A stretch of DNA of 63,839 bases, taken from assembly GCA_012837965.1 (NCBI GenBank), contig DUQF01000037.1:1-63839 (forward strand). Reading direction: 5' to 3'. A program made the translations under genes and the position numbers. Shown one piece after another: positions 19,034-27,537 of the stretch (its first letter is position 1; each line of letters opens with the position of its first letter). The notes beneath the pieces were generated by a model that was given only the letters and a program-made list of their open reading frames with translations, had not been told where the DNA came from and did not search any database. The DNA comes from Clostridiales bacterium (lineage in GTDB: Bacteria > Bacillota > Clostridia > Christensenellales > Aristaeellaceae).

Positions 19034-20043
19034 TTGTTTTCTTCCTCTTTGGCGGAGCTGTCCCTGCCGCCGTCCTGTATTTCGCCGATCAGTTCTTCCA
19101 GAATATCGTTCAGGGTGACGATGCCCATATTGCCGCCGCGATTGTCCACCACCATGGACAGATGGGTTTTGCTGGCGCTCATTTCATTCATCAAATCGTC
19201 GATAACCATGTCCGGCCGAGCGAAACAGGGCTTGAGCAGAATGCCGCGCAAGTCGAATTCAGGGTTTTTAAAATATTTTTTATAGAATTCCTTGGTCTGC
19301 AAAAACCCGATAATATGGTCCTTGTCGCCCTCATAGACGGGGTATCTGGAAAAGGCGGTCTTTTTAATGGTGTTCATGATCTCTTTCTTGGACGCTTTGA
19401 TATTAAGCAGAACCACGTCTTCCATGGGCGTGTAAATGTCGATGGCTTTTTTATTATCAAAATTGAGGGCGGAAGACATGAGCTGATGGTCCCTTTGGCT
19501 GATGACGCCTTCCTCGCCAACGCTTTGAACAATCTGGAAAAATTCTTCCTCGTTGATATCGGGCTCGTCCGTACCCGGAAAGAGCTTGGATACAATGGCC
19601 GAAATGCCCATAAAAAACAGGCTGAAGGGCTTTAATACCTTCATCAGAAATTTCAGCGGCGACGCTACGCGCAGGGCAAACTTAAAGTTGGACTTGCCAT
19701 AGCTTTTGGGTATCATTTCGCTGAACAAAAACACGACGAATGTAGATAAAAGCGTGGTAAGCGTTAAATATTTGACGCCAAAAAACCTGGTCGACAGCAC
19801 TGTGGCAATGGCCGCGAAGCCGTTGTGGGTCAGGTTGTTGCCAATCAGCAAGGTGACCAAGGCCTTATCGAAATTGTCTAAAATATAGGTGGCGACGGCG
19901 GCTCGTTTGTCGCCGTTATCCGCTTGATTTTTGAGTTTGATTTTATTGATGGAGGAAAAACTGATTTCAGTGGCCGCGCAAAAAGAAGCCCCCGCTAACA
20001 ATAGAAATAAAGACAAGATCAGTATCCAACTGTCACCTTCCAT
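19030..20043 (-). CDS. CNNM/CBS membrane protein, shorter paralogue
   Basis: 337 residues: CNNM (DUF21) membrane domain followed by a CBS pair (IDIYTPMEDVVLLNI and HLSMVVDNRGGNMGIVTLNDI). Unlike the downstream partner it ends right after the CBS pair and lacks the CorC_HlyC domain. Helical segments such as ILILSLFLLLAGASFCAATEISFSS correspond one-to-one to the paralogue, so the two arose by tandem duplication. First gene of a two-gene leftward operon. Confidence 0.88.
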   Translation of the reverse strand: MEGDSWILILSLFLLLAGASFCAATEISFSSINKIKLKNQADNGDKRAAVATYILDNFDKALVTLLIGNNLTHNGFAAIATVLSTRFFGVKYLTLTTLLSTFVVFLFSEMIPKSYGKSNFKFALRVASPLKFLMKVLKPFSLFFMGISAIVSKLFPGTDEPDINEEEFFQIVQSVGEEGVISQRDHQLMSSALNFDNKKAIDIYTPMEDVVLLNIKASKKEIMNTIKKTAFSRYPVYEGDKDHIIGFLQTKEFYKKYFKNPEFDLRGILLKPCFARPDMVIDDLMNEMSASKTHLSMVVDNRGGNMGIVTLNDILEELIGEIQDGGRDSSAKEEENK

Positions 20044-20156
20044 CCAAAATCCCCCTTATAAGCAAAGATCGATGACGCTTCCTTTATACAGAAAACGCGG
20101 CTTTTTGTCAATAAGGGGGAGTTGCTTGGGGGTTAATGGCTCCCCGTCCCCCGTTG

Positions 20157-20165
20157 TGCTATAAT
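20157..20165 (+). promoter_or_regulatory. Extended -10 promoter for the DUF3842 gene
   Basis: TGCTATAAT, the same extended -10 as before the TetR and addA genes, 28 bases before the ATG. No good -35 is visible. Confidence 0.5.
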
Positions 20166-20192
20166 ATTGACAGTACTTTTCGAGGGGGGCAT

Positions 20193-20612
20193 ATGAATAT
20201 CTTGGTTATTGACGGGCACGGCGGGCGCTTGGGCGCGGAGCTGGTCAAAGAAATACTCGCGGGGTTTGAGGGAATTTCCCTAACGGCTGTCGGCACCAAC
20301 GCGGTTGCCACCGCCGCTATGCTCAAGGCGGGCGCCAAAAACGCAGCCACGGGCGAAAACCCCGTGATTGTCGCCTGCCGCAAGGCGGATGTGATTATCG
20401 GCCCCATCGGCATAACGGTGGCCGACTCCCTGTTTGGCGAAGTGACTGCCCCCATGGCCATCGCCGTAGCCAAGGCGGACGCCGTGCGCATTTTTATTCC
20501 CATCAACAAGTGCGACAACCTCATTGCCGGTGTTGGCAACATGAACACCGGCGACCTGATTGCCGATGCCCTGTTAAAATTGCGCAGCCTAATAAACGCC
20601 CGCCTTTCTTGA
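20193..20612 (+). CDS. DUF3842 family protein
   Basis: 139 residues, a small alpha/beta protein common in Clostridia with no known function. It begins with a Rossmann-like strand-loop (MNILVIDGHGGRLGAELVKEI) and has DVIIGPIGITVADSLFGE in the middle and IPINKCDNLIAGV towards the end. A strong site GAGGGGGG at 20182-20189 sets this start; frames from further upstream are ignored. It precedes the ECF transporter gene but is separated from it by a structured leader. Confidence 0.85.
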   Translation: MNILVIDGHGGRLGAELVKEILAGFEGISLTAVGTNAVATAAMLKAGAKNAATGENPVIVACRKADVIIGPIGITVADSLFGEVTAPMAIAVAKADAVRIFIPINKCDNLIAGVGNMNTGDLIADALLKLRSLINARLS

Positions 20613-20665
20613 CATTGCTTTGCCTTTATGCCACAATGATATTGCCTGCTCAAGAAGGGCAGCGT

Positions 20666-20759
20666 GGAAACAGAAGTTTCCAAAGATTTTTCGTTTAAAC
20701 ACATGATGAACGATGCTGTGAAGGCGTCATTGTTTCCGGAGGAAACGGTGGCGCCTTTT
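20666..20759 (+). promoter_or_regulatory. Structured leader with attenuator-like hairpin before the ECF gene
   Basis: A small hairpin GGAAAC-AGAA-GTTTCC (20666-20681) is followed by a 17-bp stem (20721-20737 with 20741-20757, including three G-U pairs) ending in TTTT, just 20 bases before the ATG. The GGAAAC arm of the first hairpin can also pair with GTTTCC (20732-20737) in the second, so alternative folds are possible, as in attenuators and riboswitches. It does not match riboswitch consensus sequences that I recall (THF, FMN, TPP). Confidence 0.5.
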
Positions 20760-20779
20760 GTATCAAGAAAGGAGCTTTT

Positions 20780-21316
20780 ATGAGAAACGAAAAAGTAACC
20801 AAGCTGACGCTGTCCGCCCTGTTTTTGGGGCTAGCCCTCGTACTGCCCTTTTTAACGGGACAGATTCCCAAATTCGGGTCGATGCTATTGCCCATGCATA
20901 TTCCCGCCCTGCTTTGCGGTTTTGTTTGCGGCTGGCCCTGGGGGCTGGCGGTGGGCTTTATGTCGCCGCTGCTTCGATCCTTGCTTTTTGGCATGCCGCC
21001 GCTTTATCCTGCCGCCCTTGCCATGGCCTTTGAAATCGCCGCCTACGGCGCCGTTTCGGGGTTTGTGTATCACATATTGCCCAAAAACAAGCCCAACATT
21101 TACGTTTCTTTGGTGGTCGCCATGCTGGTAGGTAGGCTTATTTGGGGGGCTGCTATGTTTATTTTGCTGGCGGCACGGGGCGGCAGTTTCACCTTCGCGG
21201 CTTTCCTGGCGGGCGCCTTTACCAATGCCATCCCCGGCATTGTGGTGCAGATTGTACTAATTCCCGCTCTTGTAATGATTTTGGAAAAATCCAAACTACT
21301 TTACTTTAAGAAATAA
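20780..21316 (+). CDS. ECF transporter S component (vitamin-type substrate-binding subunit)
   Basis: 178-residue membrane protein with about six hydrophobic segments, matching the energy-coupling-factor S-component family: LTLSALFLGLALVLPFLTG at the N-terminus and the central FVCGWPWGLAVGFMSPLLRS. S components capture a vitamin or trace nutrient and dock onto a shared EcfA/EcfA'/EcfT module, which is not in this window. Helix 1 holds the typical Ala-rich contact face. Ribosome site AAAGGAGC. The structured leader suggests control by the imported compound. The ligand is unassigned. Confidence 0.82.
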   Translation: MRNEKVTKLTLSALFLGLALVLPFLTGQIPKFGSMLLPMHIPALLCGFVCGWPWGLAVGFMSPLLRSLLFGMPPLYPAALAMAFEIAAYGAVSGFVYHILPKNKPNIYVSLVVAMLVGRLIWGAAMFILLAARGGSFTFAAFLAGAFTNAIPGIVVQIVLIPALVMILEKSKLLYFKK

Positions 21317-21338
21317 ACCAAAGACGGAGCAAAGCCTG

Positions 21339-22391
21339 ATGACCCGGCAACGCCTTTTGGAGCATTATAGGCGATACCCCAAGATGCAGGCGCAGGATGT
21401 GCTGAAATTCCTGCATCAAAGCGCCTTTGGCTGCGAACATTTGGCGACCTCTTTAGAAGACGCAACCAACCATATCGTCAAGGAATATGAAGAAGTTTCG
21501 CCAAAAGGCAAAGCGCTCATTGAGCCTTTGGACGGACAATACAGTCGGGCGCATTTGACCTGCTTAAATGAGGGCCTAGGCGCCCAAACGCTAAGCAGGT
21601 TGTTTTTTCTTTCGGCTAAAGAGGAAGCGTCGGGGCGAACGCAGCTTGAACAAAAGCTAAGTGTCGCAAAAATGCTTGCGGGCGAAGGGTTATTGCCCTT
21701 TTCTTTGGAGGAGCTGGAAACGGCTATCAACAAATGGCAGGCCAAGGGTTACCCACCGGTAAGGCATTCCGAAACGTTTCGCCAAGCCTACCGCCCAAGC
21801 TATCGGGTCATTGCCAACAGGTTTGTACCCTTTCTTCCTTTGTTTGTTCGATTGGATAGCCTGCAACGAAAAGGCCCTGTCACCCTCGCCATTGAGGGCG
21901 GCAGCGCAAGCGGCAAAACAACGCTTGCCCAAATGTTAGCTAAAGTTTATGATTGCACCGTGTTTCATATGGACCATTTCTTTTTACAACCCTACCAGCG
22001 AACGGCCGGGCGTTATGAGGAGGCGGGCGGCAATGTGGATAGGGAGCGGTTTTTGGCTGAGGTACTTAAGCCTTTAAGCCGTGGCGAAACCGTTCGCTAC
22101 CGCAGGTTTGATTGCGGTACCGACACGCTATCGCAACCAATTGAGGTAATCCCAAAAAAACTCACGGTTATTGAAGGCGCCTATTCCATGCACCCTGAAC
22201 TGTCAAACTATTATGATTTGTCCGTGTTTTTGGATATTGCGCCCGATTTGCAAAAAAAGCGGATCAAAAAGCGCAACTCGCCAGCCATGGCCAAGCGGTT
22301 TTTTGAGGAGTGGATACCCCTTGAGGAAAAATATTTTGCTCACTTGAAAGTCAAAGAGCGCTGCGATTTGCTTGTTGCGATTGACGAGTAG
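21339..22391 (+). CDS. Uridine kinase-like P-loop protein with an extra N-terminal domain
   Basis: 350 residues. The C-terminal half is a nucleoside/uridine-kinase-like P-loop domain: Walker A EGGSASGKTTLA (near 185), a DHFFLQP segment after strand two, and FLDIAPDLQKKRIKKRN with a lid-type Arg/Lys cluster. The first about 165 residues form a helical domain I cannot name (HQSAFGCEHL and PLDGQYSRAHL are its most distinctive parts), a known arrangement in Clostridia of unknown role. It follows the ECF S component by 22 bases, so they are probably co-transcribed; the kinase might phosphorylate the imported compound (inference). Confidence 0.75.
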   Translation: MTRQRLLEHYRRYPKMQAQDVLKFLHQSAFGCEHLATSLEDATNHIVKEYEEVSPKGKALIEPLDGQYSRAHLTCLNEGLGAQTLSRLFFLSAKEEASGRTQLEQKLSVAKMLAGEGLLPFSLEELETAINKWQAKGYPPVRHSETFRQAYRPSYRVIANRFVPFLPLFVRLDSLQRKGPVTLAIEGGSASGKTTLAQMLAKVYDCTVFHMDHFFLQPYQRTAGRYEEAGGNVDRERFLAEVLKPLSRGETVRYRRFDCGTDTLSQPIEVIPKKLTVIEGAYSMHPELSNYYDLSVFLDIAPDLQKKRIKKRNSPAMAKRFFEEWIPLEEKYFAHLKVKERCDLLVAIDE

Positions 22392-22422
22392 CCCTTATCT
22401 ATATTAAACTCATCTATATTTA

Positions 22423-22451
22423 CCGCACGGTCAAAAGCCGTGCGGTTTTTT
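22423..22451 (+). terminator. Rho-independent terminator after the kinase gene
   Basis: CCGCACGG, loop TCAAAAG, CCGTGCGG, then TTTTTT. It closes the ECF-kinase transcription unit. Confidence 0.9.
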
Positions 22452-22516
22452 GTCCTTCCATGTCCTTTTTTGCTTCTGTTAGGTTTTTTTCAACAGACAA
22501 AAAAGGAGGAACAAGC

Positions 22517-23575
22517 ATGCAAACGCTGTATACCTGCAACTTTCCACCCGATGAAACCGTGAACTTTCGCAAGGGGGCGGGGCGGAAGTTTTCCATTGTC
22601 GCCCGCATCGCCTACGGCGAAATGGTGGAGGGTGAAGTTTTTAACGAGGCTTGGCATTTCGTTCATTACAAAGGGCAAACGGGCTATATCATGAGCCGGT
22701 ACCTCGGCGAACGCTCGCCTCATTCTGATGGCGATTTTGTTCCCGTTTTGGTGGATACTGCATCAAACGGCAACGGCGGAAGACTCAATATCAGAAAAAG
22801 CCCCAACAAAGGCGCCAAACTCCTTAGCAGAGTAAAAAATGGCGCCATGCTTTGGGCGCAAAAGGAGGGAAAGCTATGGCGCAAGGTAAAATTTGGAGAC
22901 AAACATGGCTATGTGATGACAAAGTTTTTGAAATTGGATGAGAAAGAAAACGACAATCCGCCTGAAAACATCCTACCCGAAATTAGCTACCCCTTTTCCC
23001 ATGAACGGGCGGTTTTGTACGCCCTGAATCATAGCGACAACAGCCCCTCCCCCCTGCCTTGCCAAAATCGCAACCGGAGCTTTTTAACCATTGACGGCAG
23101 GGCCGATTGCGCCGATTTTGCGCACCAGTGCTTGGTCGCAGGCGGAGCCCCGATGTTTGACGGCTGGTACTACCGCCTGAAGGGCATTCCCGCCCGCTGG
23201 CAAAATAGCGGCTGGCCATGGACCAATCGAGGGAGAAAAGCCTTGCTTGAAAAGGGCTGGATTGAGCGAATCGGCTGCCATACGGTAGAACCCGGCGACA
23301 TCATCTACACCTACAACCAAAACGCTGCGCCCACCCCTTACAGCCATGTAACCATCGCCGTGTCGCCCGCTGAAAAAATCGGAGAAAAAATCTTTTGCAC
23401 AGTCTGCGGCAACACCACCAACCAACACAGGGCAAAAAAACGCCTAAACGAAGAAAACTGCCGCTGCTACCGCGTCAAAGATACGCTCATTGGCGACGGG
23501 AGCGAAAAGCTCGTCCGTCTGCCTCTCATAGGCAGCGGAGCGGAGGTGGTGAATGAGCAAAGCAAGCTAAGGTAG
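22517..23575 (+). CDS. SH3-domain and amidase_6-like (CHAP/NlpC-type) protein
   Basis: 352 residues. Two SH3-type domains come first (about 5-65 with VNFRKGAGRKFSIV, and 75-145 with LNIRKSPNKGAKLL), each of the bacterial cell-wall-targeting kind. The C-terminal part resembles the putative amidase_6 domain: RADCADFAHQCLVAGG carries the likely catalytic Cys and PYSHVTIAVS the likely His. No signal peptide is visible, so export is uncertain. AAGGAGGA at 22503-22510 fixes this start rather than an upstream ATG. A wall hydrolase or a secreted amidase is the most likely role. Confidence 0.75.
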   Translation: MQTLYTCNFPPDETVNFRKGAGRKFSIVARIAYGEMVEGEVFNEAWHFVHYKGQTGYIMSRYLGERSPHSDGDFVPVLVDTASNGNGGRLNIRKSPNKGAKLLSRVKNGAMLWAQKEGKLWRKVKFGDKHGYVMTKFLKLDEKENDNPPENILPEISYPFSHERAVLYALNHSDNSPSPLPCQNRNRSFLTIDGRADCADFAHQCLVAGGAPMFDGWYYRLKGIPARWQNSGWPWTNRGRKALLEKGWIERIGCHTVEPGDIIYTYNQNAAPTPYSHVTIAVSPAEKIGEKIFCTVCGNTTNQHRAKKRLNEENCRCYRVKDTLIGDGSEKLVRLPLIGSGAEVVNEQSKLR

Positions 23576-23785
23576 AGGAACTCTTGCGTCTTTCCATTAT
23601 AAAAAATACGCATGTTTTATGTATCGTGTCTACACAAAAAGCGTAAAACCCGCGCTTTTTGGTTTGCTTTCTTGCGCATCTATGATAAAATTTAATTGAC
23701 AAATGAACCAAAATCCTGTTTTTTTGATCTTCACTTCCTCCACAATAAGGCAACCATCAATTCACACGAAACGGAGGGTCAAGCT

Positions 23786-24097
23786 ATGAAGGTAAAAAAC
23801 TATTGTTCAAACTGTCAGTCCGTCCACGAAGCGGAAGAAAGCTTTTGCCCGCAGTGCCAAAGCAGGCTGCAGGCGCTTAAGGCCGATGATCCCGTTCTTC
23901 TCTGTAAGGCAAACACAACCATTGCCATGATGCTTGAGCCGCTGTTAAAAGAAGCGCAAATCCCCTACTCAAAAATTTCAAAACTTGGCGCCGCTATGGT
24001 AATAAGGGCGGGAAACCTGTTGGAAGAATATACCTTTTACATTCCCGCTTCCAAGCTGGAAGAAGCAAATAAATTGCCGCCCGTTTGGGAGCAGTAA
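23786..24097 (+). CDS. Zinc-ribbon protein with DUF2007-like C-terminus
   Basis: 103 residues. Two CxxC pairs in the first 32 residues (YCSNC and FCPQC) form a zinc ribbon. The remainder (NTTIAMMLEPLLKEAQIPY, then YTFYIPASKLEEA) resembles the small DUF2007 signal-transducing domain. Start chosen by CGGAGGG eight bases upstream. Function unknown. Confidence 0.7.
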   Translation: MKVKNYCSNCQSVHEAEESFCPQCQSRLQALKADDPVLLCKANTTIAMMLEPLLKEAQIPYSKISKLGAAMVIRAGNLLEEYTFYIPASKLEEANKLPPVWEQ

Positions 24098-24130
24098 TAT
24101 AGCAAAAATGCTGCCTTCTACAACACAACG

Positions 24131-24160
24131 GCCCGCCAGCTCACTGACGGGCTGTTTTCT
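24131..24160 (+). terminator. Terminator between convergent genes
   Basis: GCCCGCCAG, loop CTCA, CTGACGGGC (one mismatch), followed by TGTTTTCTTG. It lies between the rightward zinc-ribbon gene and the leftward pcp gene. Confidence 0.7.
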
Positions 24161-24174
24161 TGTTTACATAAACC

Positions 24175-24819
24175 TTAATGCGTTTTGCCTTCGGCGACCT
24201 TGATATCGCTCTGGTACTGGCCGATGGCGGCGACGGAAGCTTCTATGCCGGCGACGATTTCGTCTACCGACAGGCTGGGAGCGGCCGCCGGGCGGTTAAC
24301 TACCTGGCTGGTGATAAAGGGCACATGCATGAAGCCGCCCTTTACATCGGGGTGGTTTTTGCTTAGGGTGTACAAAACGCCGTACATCAGGTGGTTGCAC
24401 ACAAAGGTGCCCGCCGTGTTGCTGACAGACGCCGGAATACCGGCTTCCCGCATGGCCTTGACCATGGCCTTGATGGGCAGGGTGGTGAAATAGGCGGGGG
24501 CGCCGTCTTCAAAAATGGGGGCGTCAATGGGCTGGTTGCCCTCATTGTCGGGGATACGAGCATCGTCCACATTGATGGCCACACGCTCAGGCGTCATGTC
24601 GAAGCGGCCGCCTGCCTGGCCAATGCACAAAACGGCATCGGGCCGCTCCTTTTGGATGGCCTCAGCCACCGTTTGAATGGACTTGTTGAACACTGTGGGC
24701 ACTTCAAGCTTGACAATCTCTACATCGCCAATCCGGTCTTTCACCAGTTTCACGGCCTCAAGCGCCGGGTTGACCTTTTCGCCGCCAAAGGGGTCAAAGG
24801 CGGTTAAAAGCAGTTTCAT
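24175..24819 (-). CDS. pcp: Pyroglutamyl-peptidase I
   Basis: 214-residue cysteine peptidase (family C15) that removes N-terminal pyroglutamate from peptides in the cytoplasm. N-terminal [16 protein letters not shown] and the Cys-containing [15 protein letters not shown] are the family signatures; the His follows in GGFMHVPF and the Glu lies in the central [19 protein letters not shown] region. Full length. Ribosome site AAAGGAACC. Monocistronic; no oxoprolinase subunits are adjacent. Confidence 0.95.
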   Translation of the reverse strand: MKLLLTAFDPFGGEKVNPALEAVKLVKDRIGDVEIVKLEVPTVFNKSIQTVAEAIQKERPDAVLCIGQAGGRFDMTPERVAINVDDARIPDNEGNQPIDAPIFEDGAPAYFTTLPIKAMVKAMREAGIPASVSNTAGTFVCNHLMYGVLYTLSKNHPDVKGGFMHVPFITSQVVNRPAAAPSLSVDEIVAGIEASVAAIGQYQSDIKVAEGKTH

Positions 24820-25132
24820 ATTTTGGTTCCTTTCAAAAGGTTATAAACGCAACAAGGCAAATGTCGCGATTCATTATAGGAATAAATCATTCCGCATTGG
24901 TTTTGCTCCACCAAAGCAAAGAACAAGCTTCATTGTAAAGAAAAGAGAAGAAGATGTAAAGGCGGACGCTCGGAGAAAAATGACGCATGACGGAAAAGCG
25001 CTTTTCAACAACGCACCGGAAATTTCGGCAGACACGCAAGTATGATATAATGATAGGTGTGGTTTTAAGCTGTTAATGGAGTAAAGAATAAACAGCCATC
25101 GTAACAATAGCCAATTTGTAAAGGAAAGTGCC
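24820..25132. other. Intergenic region, promoter for the DUF503 gene
   Basis: No gene seen. An extended -10 TGATATAAT at 25043-25051 lies about 80 bases before the DUF503 start. The rest is AT-rich without further structure. Confidence 0.4.
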
Positions 25133-25411
25133 ATGATTATCGTTTACCTGACGCTGTGTTTCCGTGCCCCTTGGTGCCGCAGCCTCAAAGACAAGCGCTC
25201 CGAGGTTCGCGGCATACAGGCGGCGCTGAAAAATAAATTCAACGTATCGGTCGCGGAAAGCGGCAACCAAAACAGCCATACCCTGTTTAACATTACCGTA
25301 GCAGCTCTCGCTTCCAACAACGCCCAGGCGGACAGCATTCAGGAAAGCATTCTGAGTTTTGCCAGGGAAGCCGAGGCTGAACTGTATGATATGTTTGCCG
25401 AGCGCAGGTAG
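25133..25411 (+). CDS. DUF503 family protein
   Basis: 92 residues of the DUF503 family, a small ferredoxin-fold protein widespread in Firmicutes and often encoded near rbfA/nusA. The SLKDKRSEVRGIQAALKNKF segment and the ending with an Arg-Arg tail are typical. Here it is isolated from that cluster. Ribosome site AAAGGAAAG. Function unknown. Confidence 0.85.
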   Translation: MIIVYLTLCFRAPWCRSLKDKRSEVRGIQAALKNKFNVSVAESGNQNSHTLFNITVAALASNNAQADSIQESILSFAREAEAELYDMFAERR

Positions 25412-25714
25412 AGAATGGCCGTGGGTCATTTCAAAATTCGGCCAACTGATTTGAGCGTTCACTCCTTGACCGACAACGTCTCGAAATTTACAAAAAACAG
25501 AATTTTTCTCCGTATGAATTTGGGGCTTTTTAGGTTGTTTAGAGCAATTATTCTGTGATTTTCAACTAACCAATGGAAGAATCTTGCCTAAACCCACCAA
25601 AGCCGCCTATGGTAATTGTTTGATTTTTCCTTTACAATATACTTGTGATGTTTTGCGCTTAATTTACAACCAAAGACCGAAACGGGACTTGTCCCGAAAG
25701 TATAGGAGGCAGAA
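25412..25714. other. Intergenic region before the Na/Pi symporter
   Basis: No gene. CGGGA-CTTG-TCCCG forms a small hairpin at about 25683-25696, close to the ribosome site ATAGGAGG of the symporter gene. A promoter-like TTGATT...TACAAT lies near 25620-25640. Confidence 0.3.
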
Positions 25715-27493
25715 ATGACTATCTTTCATGGGCTGGCGCTTATCGGCGGCTTGGCTTTTTTCCTCTACGGTATGGATTTGATGGGCCACAGCCTGCAATT
25801 GATAAGCGGCAAGCGTCTGCAAAAGATTTTAGAAAGCCTGACCGACAACCTTTGGAAAGGCATCCTTTTGGGAGCCGGCGTTACGGCGGTGATTCAGTCG
25901 TCATCGGCAACAACCACACTGGTAGTGTCGCTTGTCAACTCCGGCATCATGAAGCTTTTTGGAGCGACGGGCGTTATCATGGGCGCCAACATAGGCACGA
26001 CCGTAACGGCATGGCTGCTGTCCATGACGGGCGCCACCAGCGACAACCTGTTTGTAAAACTAATGAACCCCACCAACTTTTCGCCCTTCCTTGCCATTGT
26101 GGGCGTGCTCATGATTATGATGGGCAAGCGGGAAAGCCGCCGCACAACCGGCAAGATCATGGTGGGCTTTGCTATTCTCATTTTCGGCATGAACACCATG
26201 TCCGACGCCATGAAACCCCTGGCCCAGATGAAAAGCTTCCAGCTGCTGTTTATCCGCTTTTCAAACCCTGTCTTGGGCATGTTGGTGGGCGCTTTGCTCA
26301 CCATGGTTATCCAGTCATCATCGGCCGCCATCGGCATCATGCAGGCGCTGTCGGTTACGGGCATTGTGCCCTTCAGCGCAGCCCTGCCCATCCTCATGGG
26401 GCAAAATATCGGCACCTGTATCACTGCCCTGCTGGCTTCCCTTGGCGCCAACCGAAACGCCAAAAGGGCGGCCACCATCCACATACTGTTTAACGCCATC
26501 GGCAGCATTGTGCTTATGAGCGCCTTTTACCTCATCAATTCCTTTATACACATTCCTTTAATGGACACACAGGCGACACCCGCCCTGATCGCCATCACGC
26601 ACACCGCCTTTAACGTGCTGAGTACCCTAATCCTTTCAAACTTCGCCAACGGCTTGGTCAAGCTAACCTACGTTATTATCCCTGAAAGCAAAAAGGAAAA
26701 GGAAGAAAAGAGCGAGGAATTCCGCCTCTTGGATGAGCGCCTGCTTGAAACCCCCGTTATGGCCTTGCAGTCGGCCTTTAAGGTGAGCGTACGGATGCTG
26801 GAAAGGGCGCGGGAAGGCGCGCGGCTGGCCCTCGGGCTTATCTTCAGCTATAACAACAAGAACTTTGAGCGGGTGAAATACCTTGAAGGTATTGTGGACG
26901 AATATCAGGACAAGTTGGGCGACTACCTATTCAAAATCAGCCAAAAACACATTACCGAGCGGGACAATCGCCTGCTGAATATCATGATGAACAGCATCGT
27001 GGATATTGAGCGCATTTCCGACCATTCCCTGGGCATCGCTTTGGAAGCGCAGCGTGTGGAAGAAGACCCCGCCTGCTTTAGCCAAATGGCGCTAAGTGAG
27101 CTGGCGGTCTATTCGGAGGCGGTGAATACAATTCTTGACATGACGCTGGACGTTTACCGCAACGAAGATGTAGCGCAGGCCCGCCTGATAGAGCCGCTTG
27201 AAGAGGTGATTGACCGCCTCAATAACGCCCTGCGCCTGCGCCATATCAGCCGCATGAAAAAAGGGCTGTGCTCGGCCGAAGCAGGCGTCATGCTCACCGA
27301 CCTTTCAAACGCTATGGAGCGTGTGGGCGACCACTGCTCCAACATTGCCATTACCCTGATCGAAATTTATAGCGGATCCTTTGACACCCACCGGTATCTA
27401 ACGGATATCAAGGAAAAAGATCCCTCCTACCAAGATAAGGTGATGGAGTTATTAATAGAGTATAAGCTGCCTGAAGAAGAGGGCGAAAAGTAA
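25715..27493 (+). CDS. Na+/phosphate cotransporter family protein with PhoU-like domain
   Basis: 592 residues. The membrane half has the two Na/Pi-cotransporter repeats with their QSSS signatures (IQSSSATTTLVVSLVNSG near residue 65 and IQSSSAAIGIMQALSVTG near 205), eight or so helices in total. From about residue 340 a cytosolic PhoU-like helical domain follows (IVDIERISDHSLGIALEA and NAMERVGDHCSNIAITLIEIY), typical of bacterial NptA/YjbB proteins. Imports or exports phosphate with sodium. Ribosome site TAGGAGG. Single-gene unit ending in a terminator. Confidence 0.92.
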   Translation: MTIFHGLALIGGLAFFLYGMDLMGHSLQLISGKRLQKILESLTDNLWKGILLGAGVTAVIQSSSATTTLVVSLVNSGIMKLFGATGVIMGANIGTTVTAWLLSMTGATSDNLFVKLMNPTNFSPFLAIVGVLMIMMGKRESRRTTGKIMVGFAILIFGMNTMSDAMKPLAQMKSFQLLFIRFSNPVLGMLVGALLTMVIQSSSAAIGIMQALSVTGIVPFSAALPILMGQNIGTCITALLASLGANRNAKRAATIHILFNAIGSIVLMSAFYLINSFIHIPLMDTQATPALIAITHTAFNVLSTLILSNFANGLVKLTYVIIPESKKEKEEKSEEFRLLDERLLETPVMALQSAFKVSVRMLERAREGARLALGLIFSYNNKNFERVKYLEGIVDEYQDKLGDYLFKISQKHITERDNRLLNIMMNSIVDIERISDHSLGIALEAQRVEEDPACFSQMALSELAVYSEAVNTILDMTLDVYRNEDVAQARLIEPLEEVIDRLNNALRLRHISRMKKGLCSAEAGVMLTDLSNAMERVGDHCSNIAITLIEIYSGSFDTHRYLTDIKEKDPSYQDKVMELLIEYKLPEEEGEK

Positions 27494-27502
27494 ATTGATT
27501 TG

Positions 27503-27536
27503 CCGGTTGACGTTTTAAAGTTTTGACCGGTTTTTT
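27503..27536 (+). terminator. Terminator between symporter and terminase genes
   Basis: CCGGT (27503-27507) pairs with ACCGG (27526-27530), followed by TTTTTT, at a convergent junction. Confidence 0.65.
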
Positions 27537-27537
27537 G

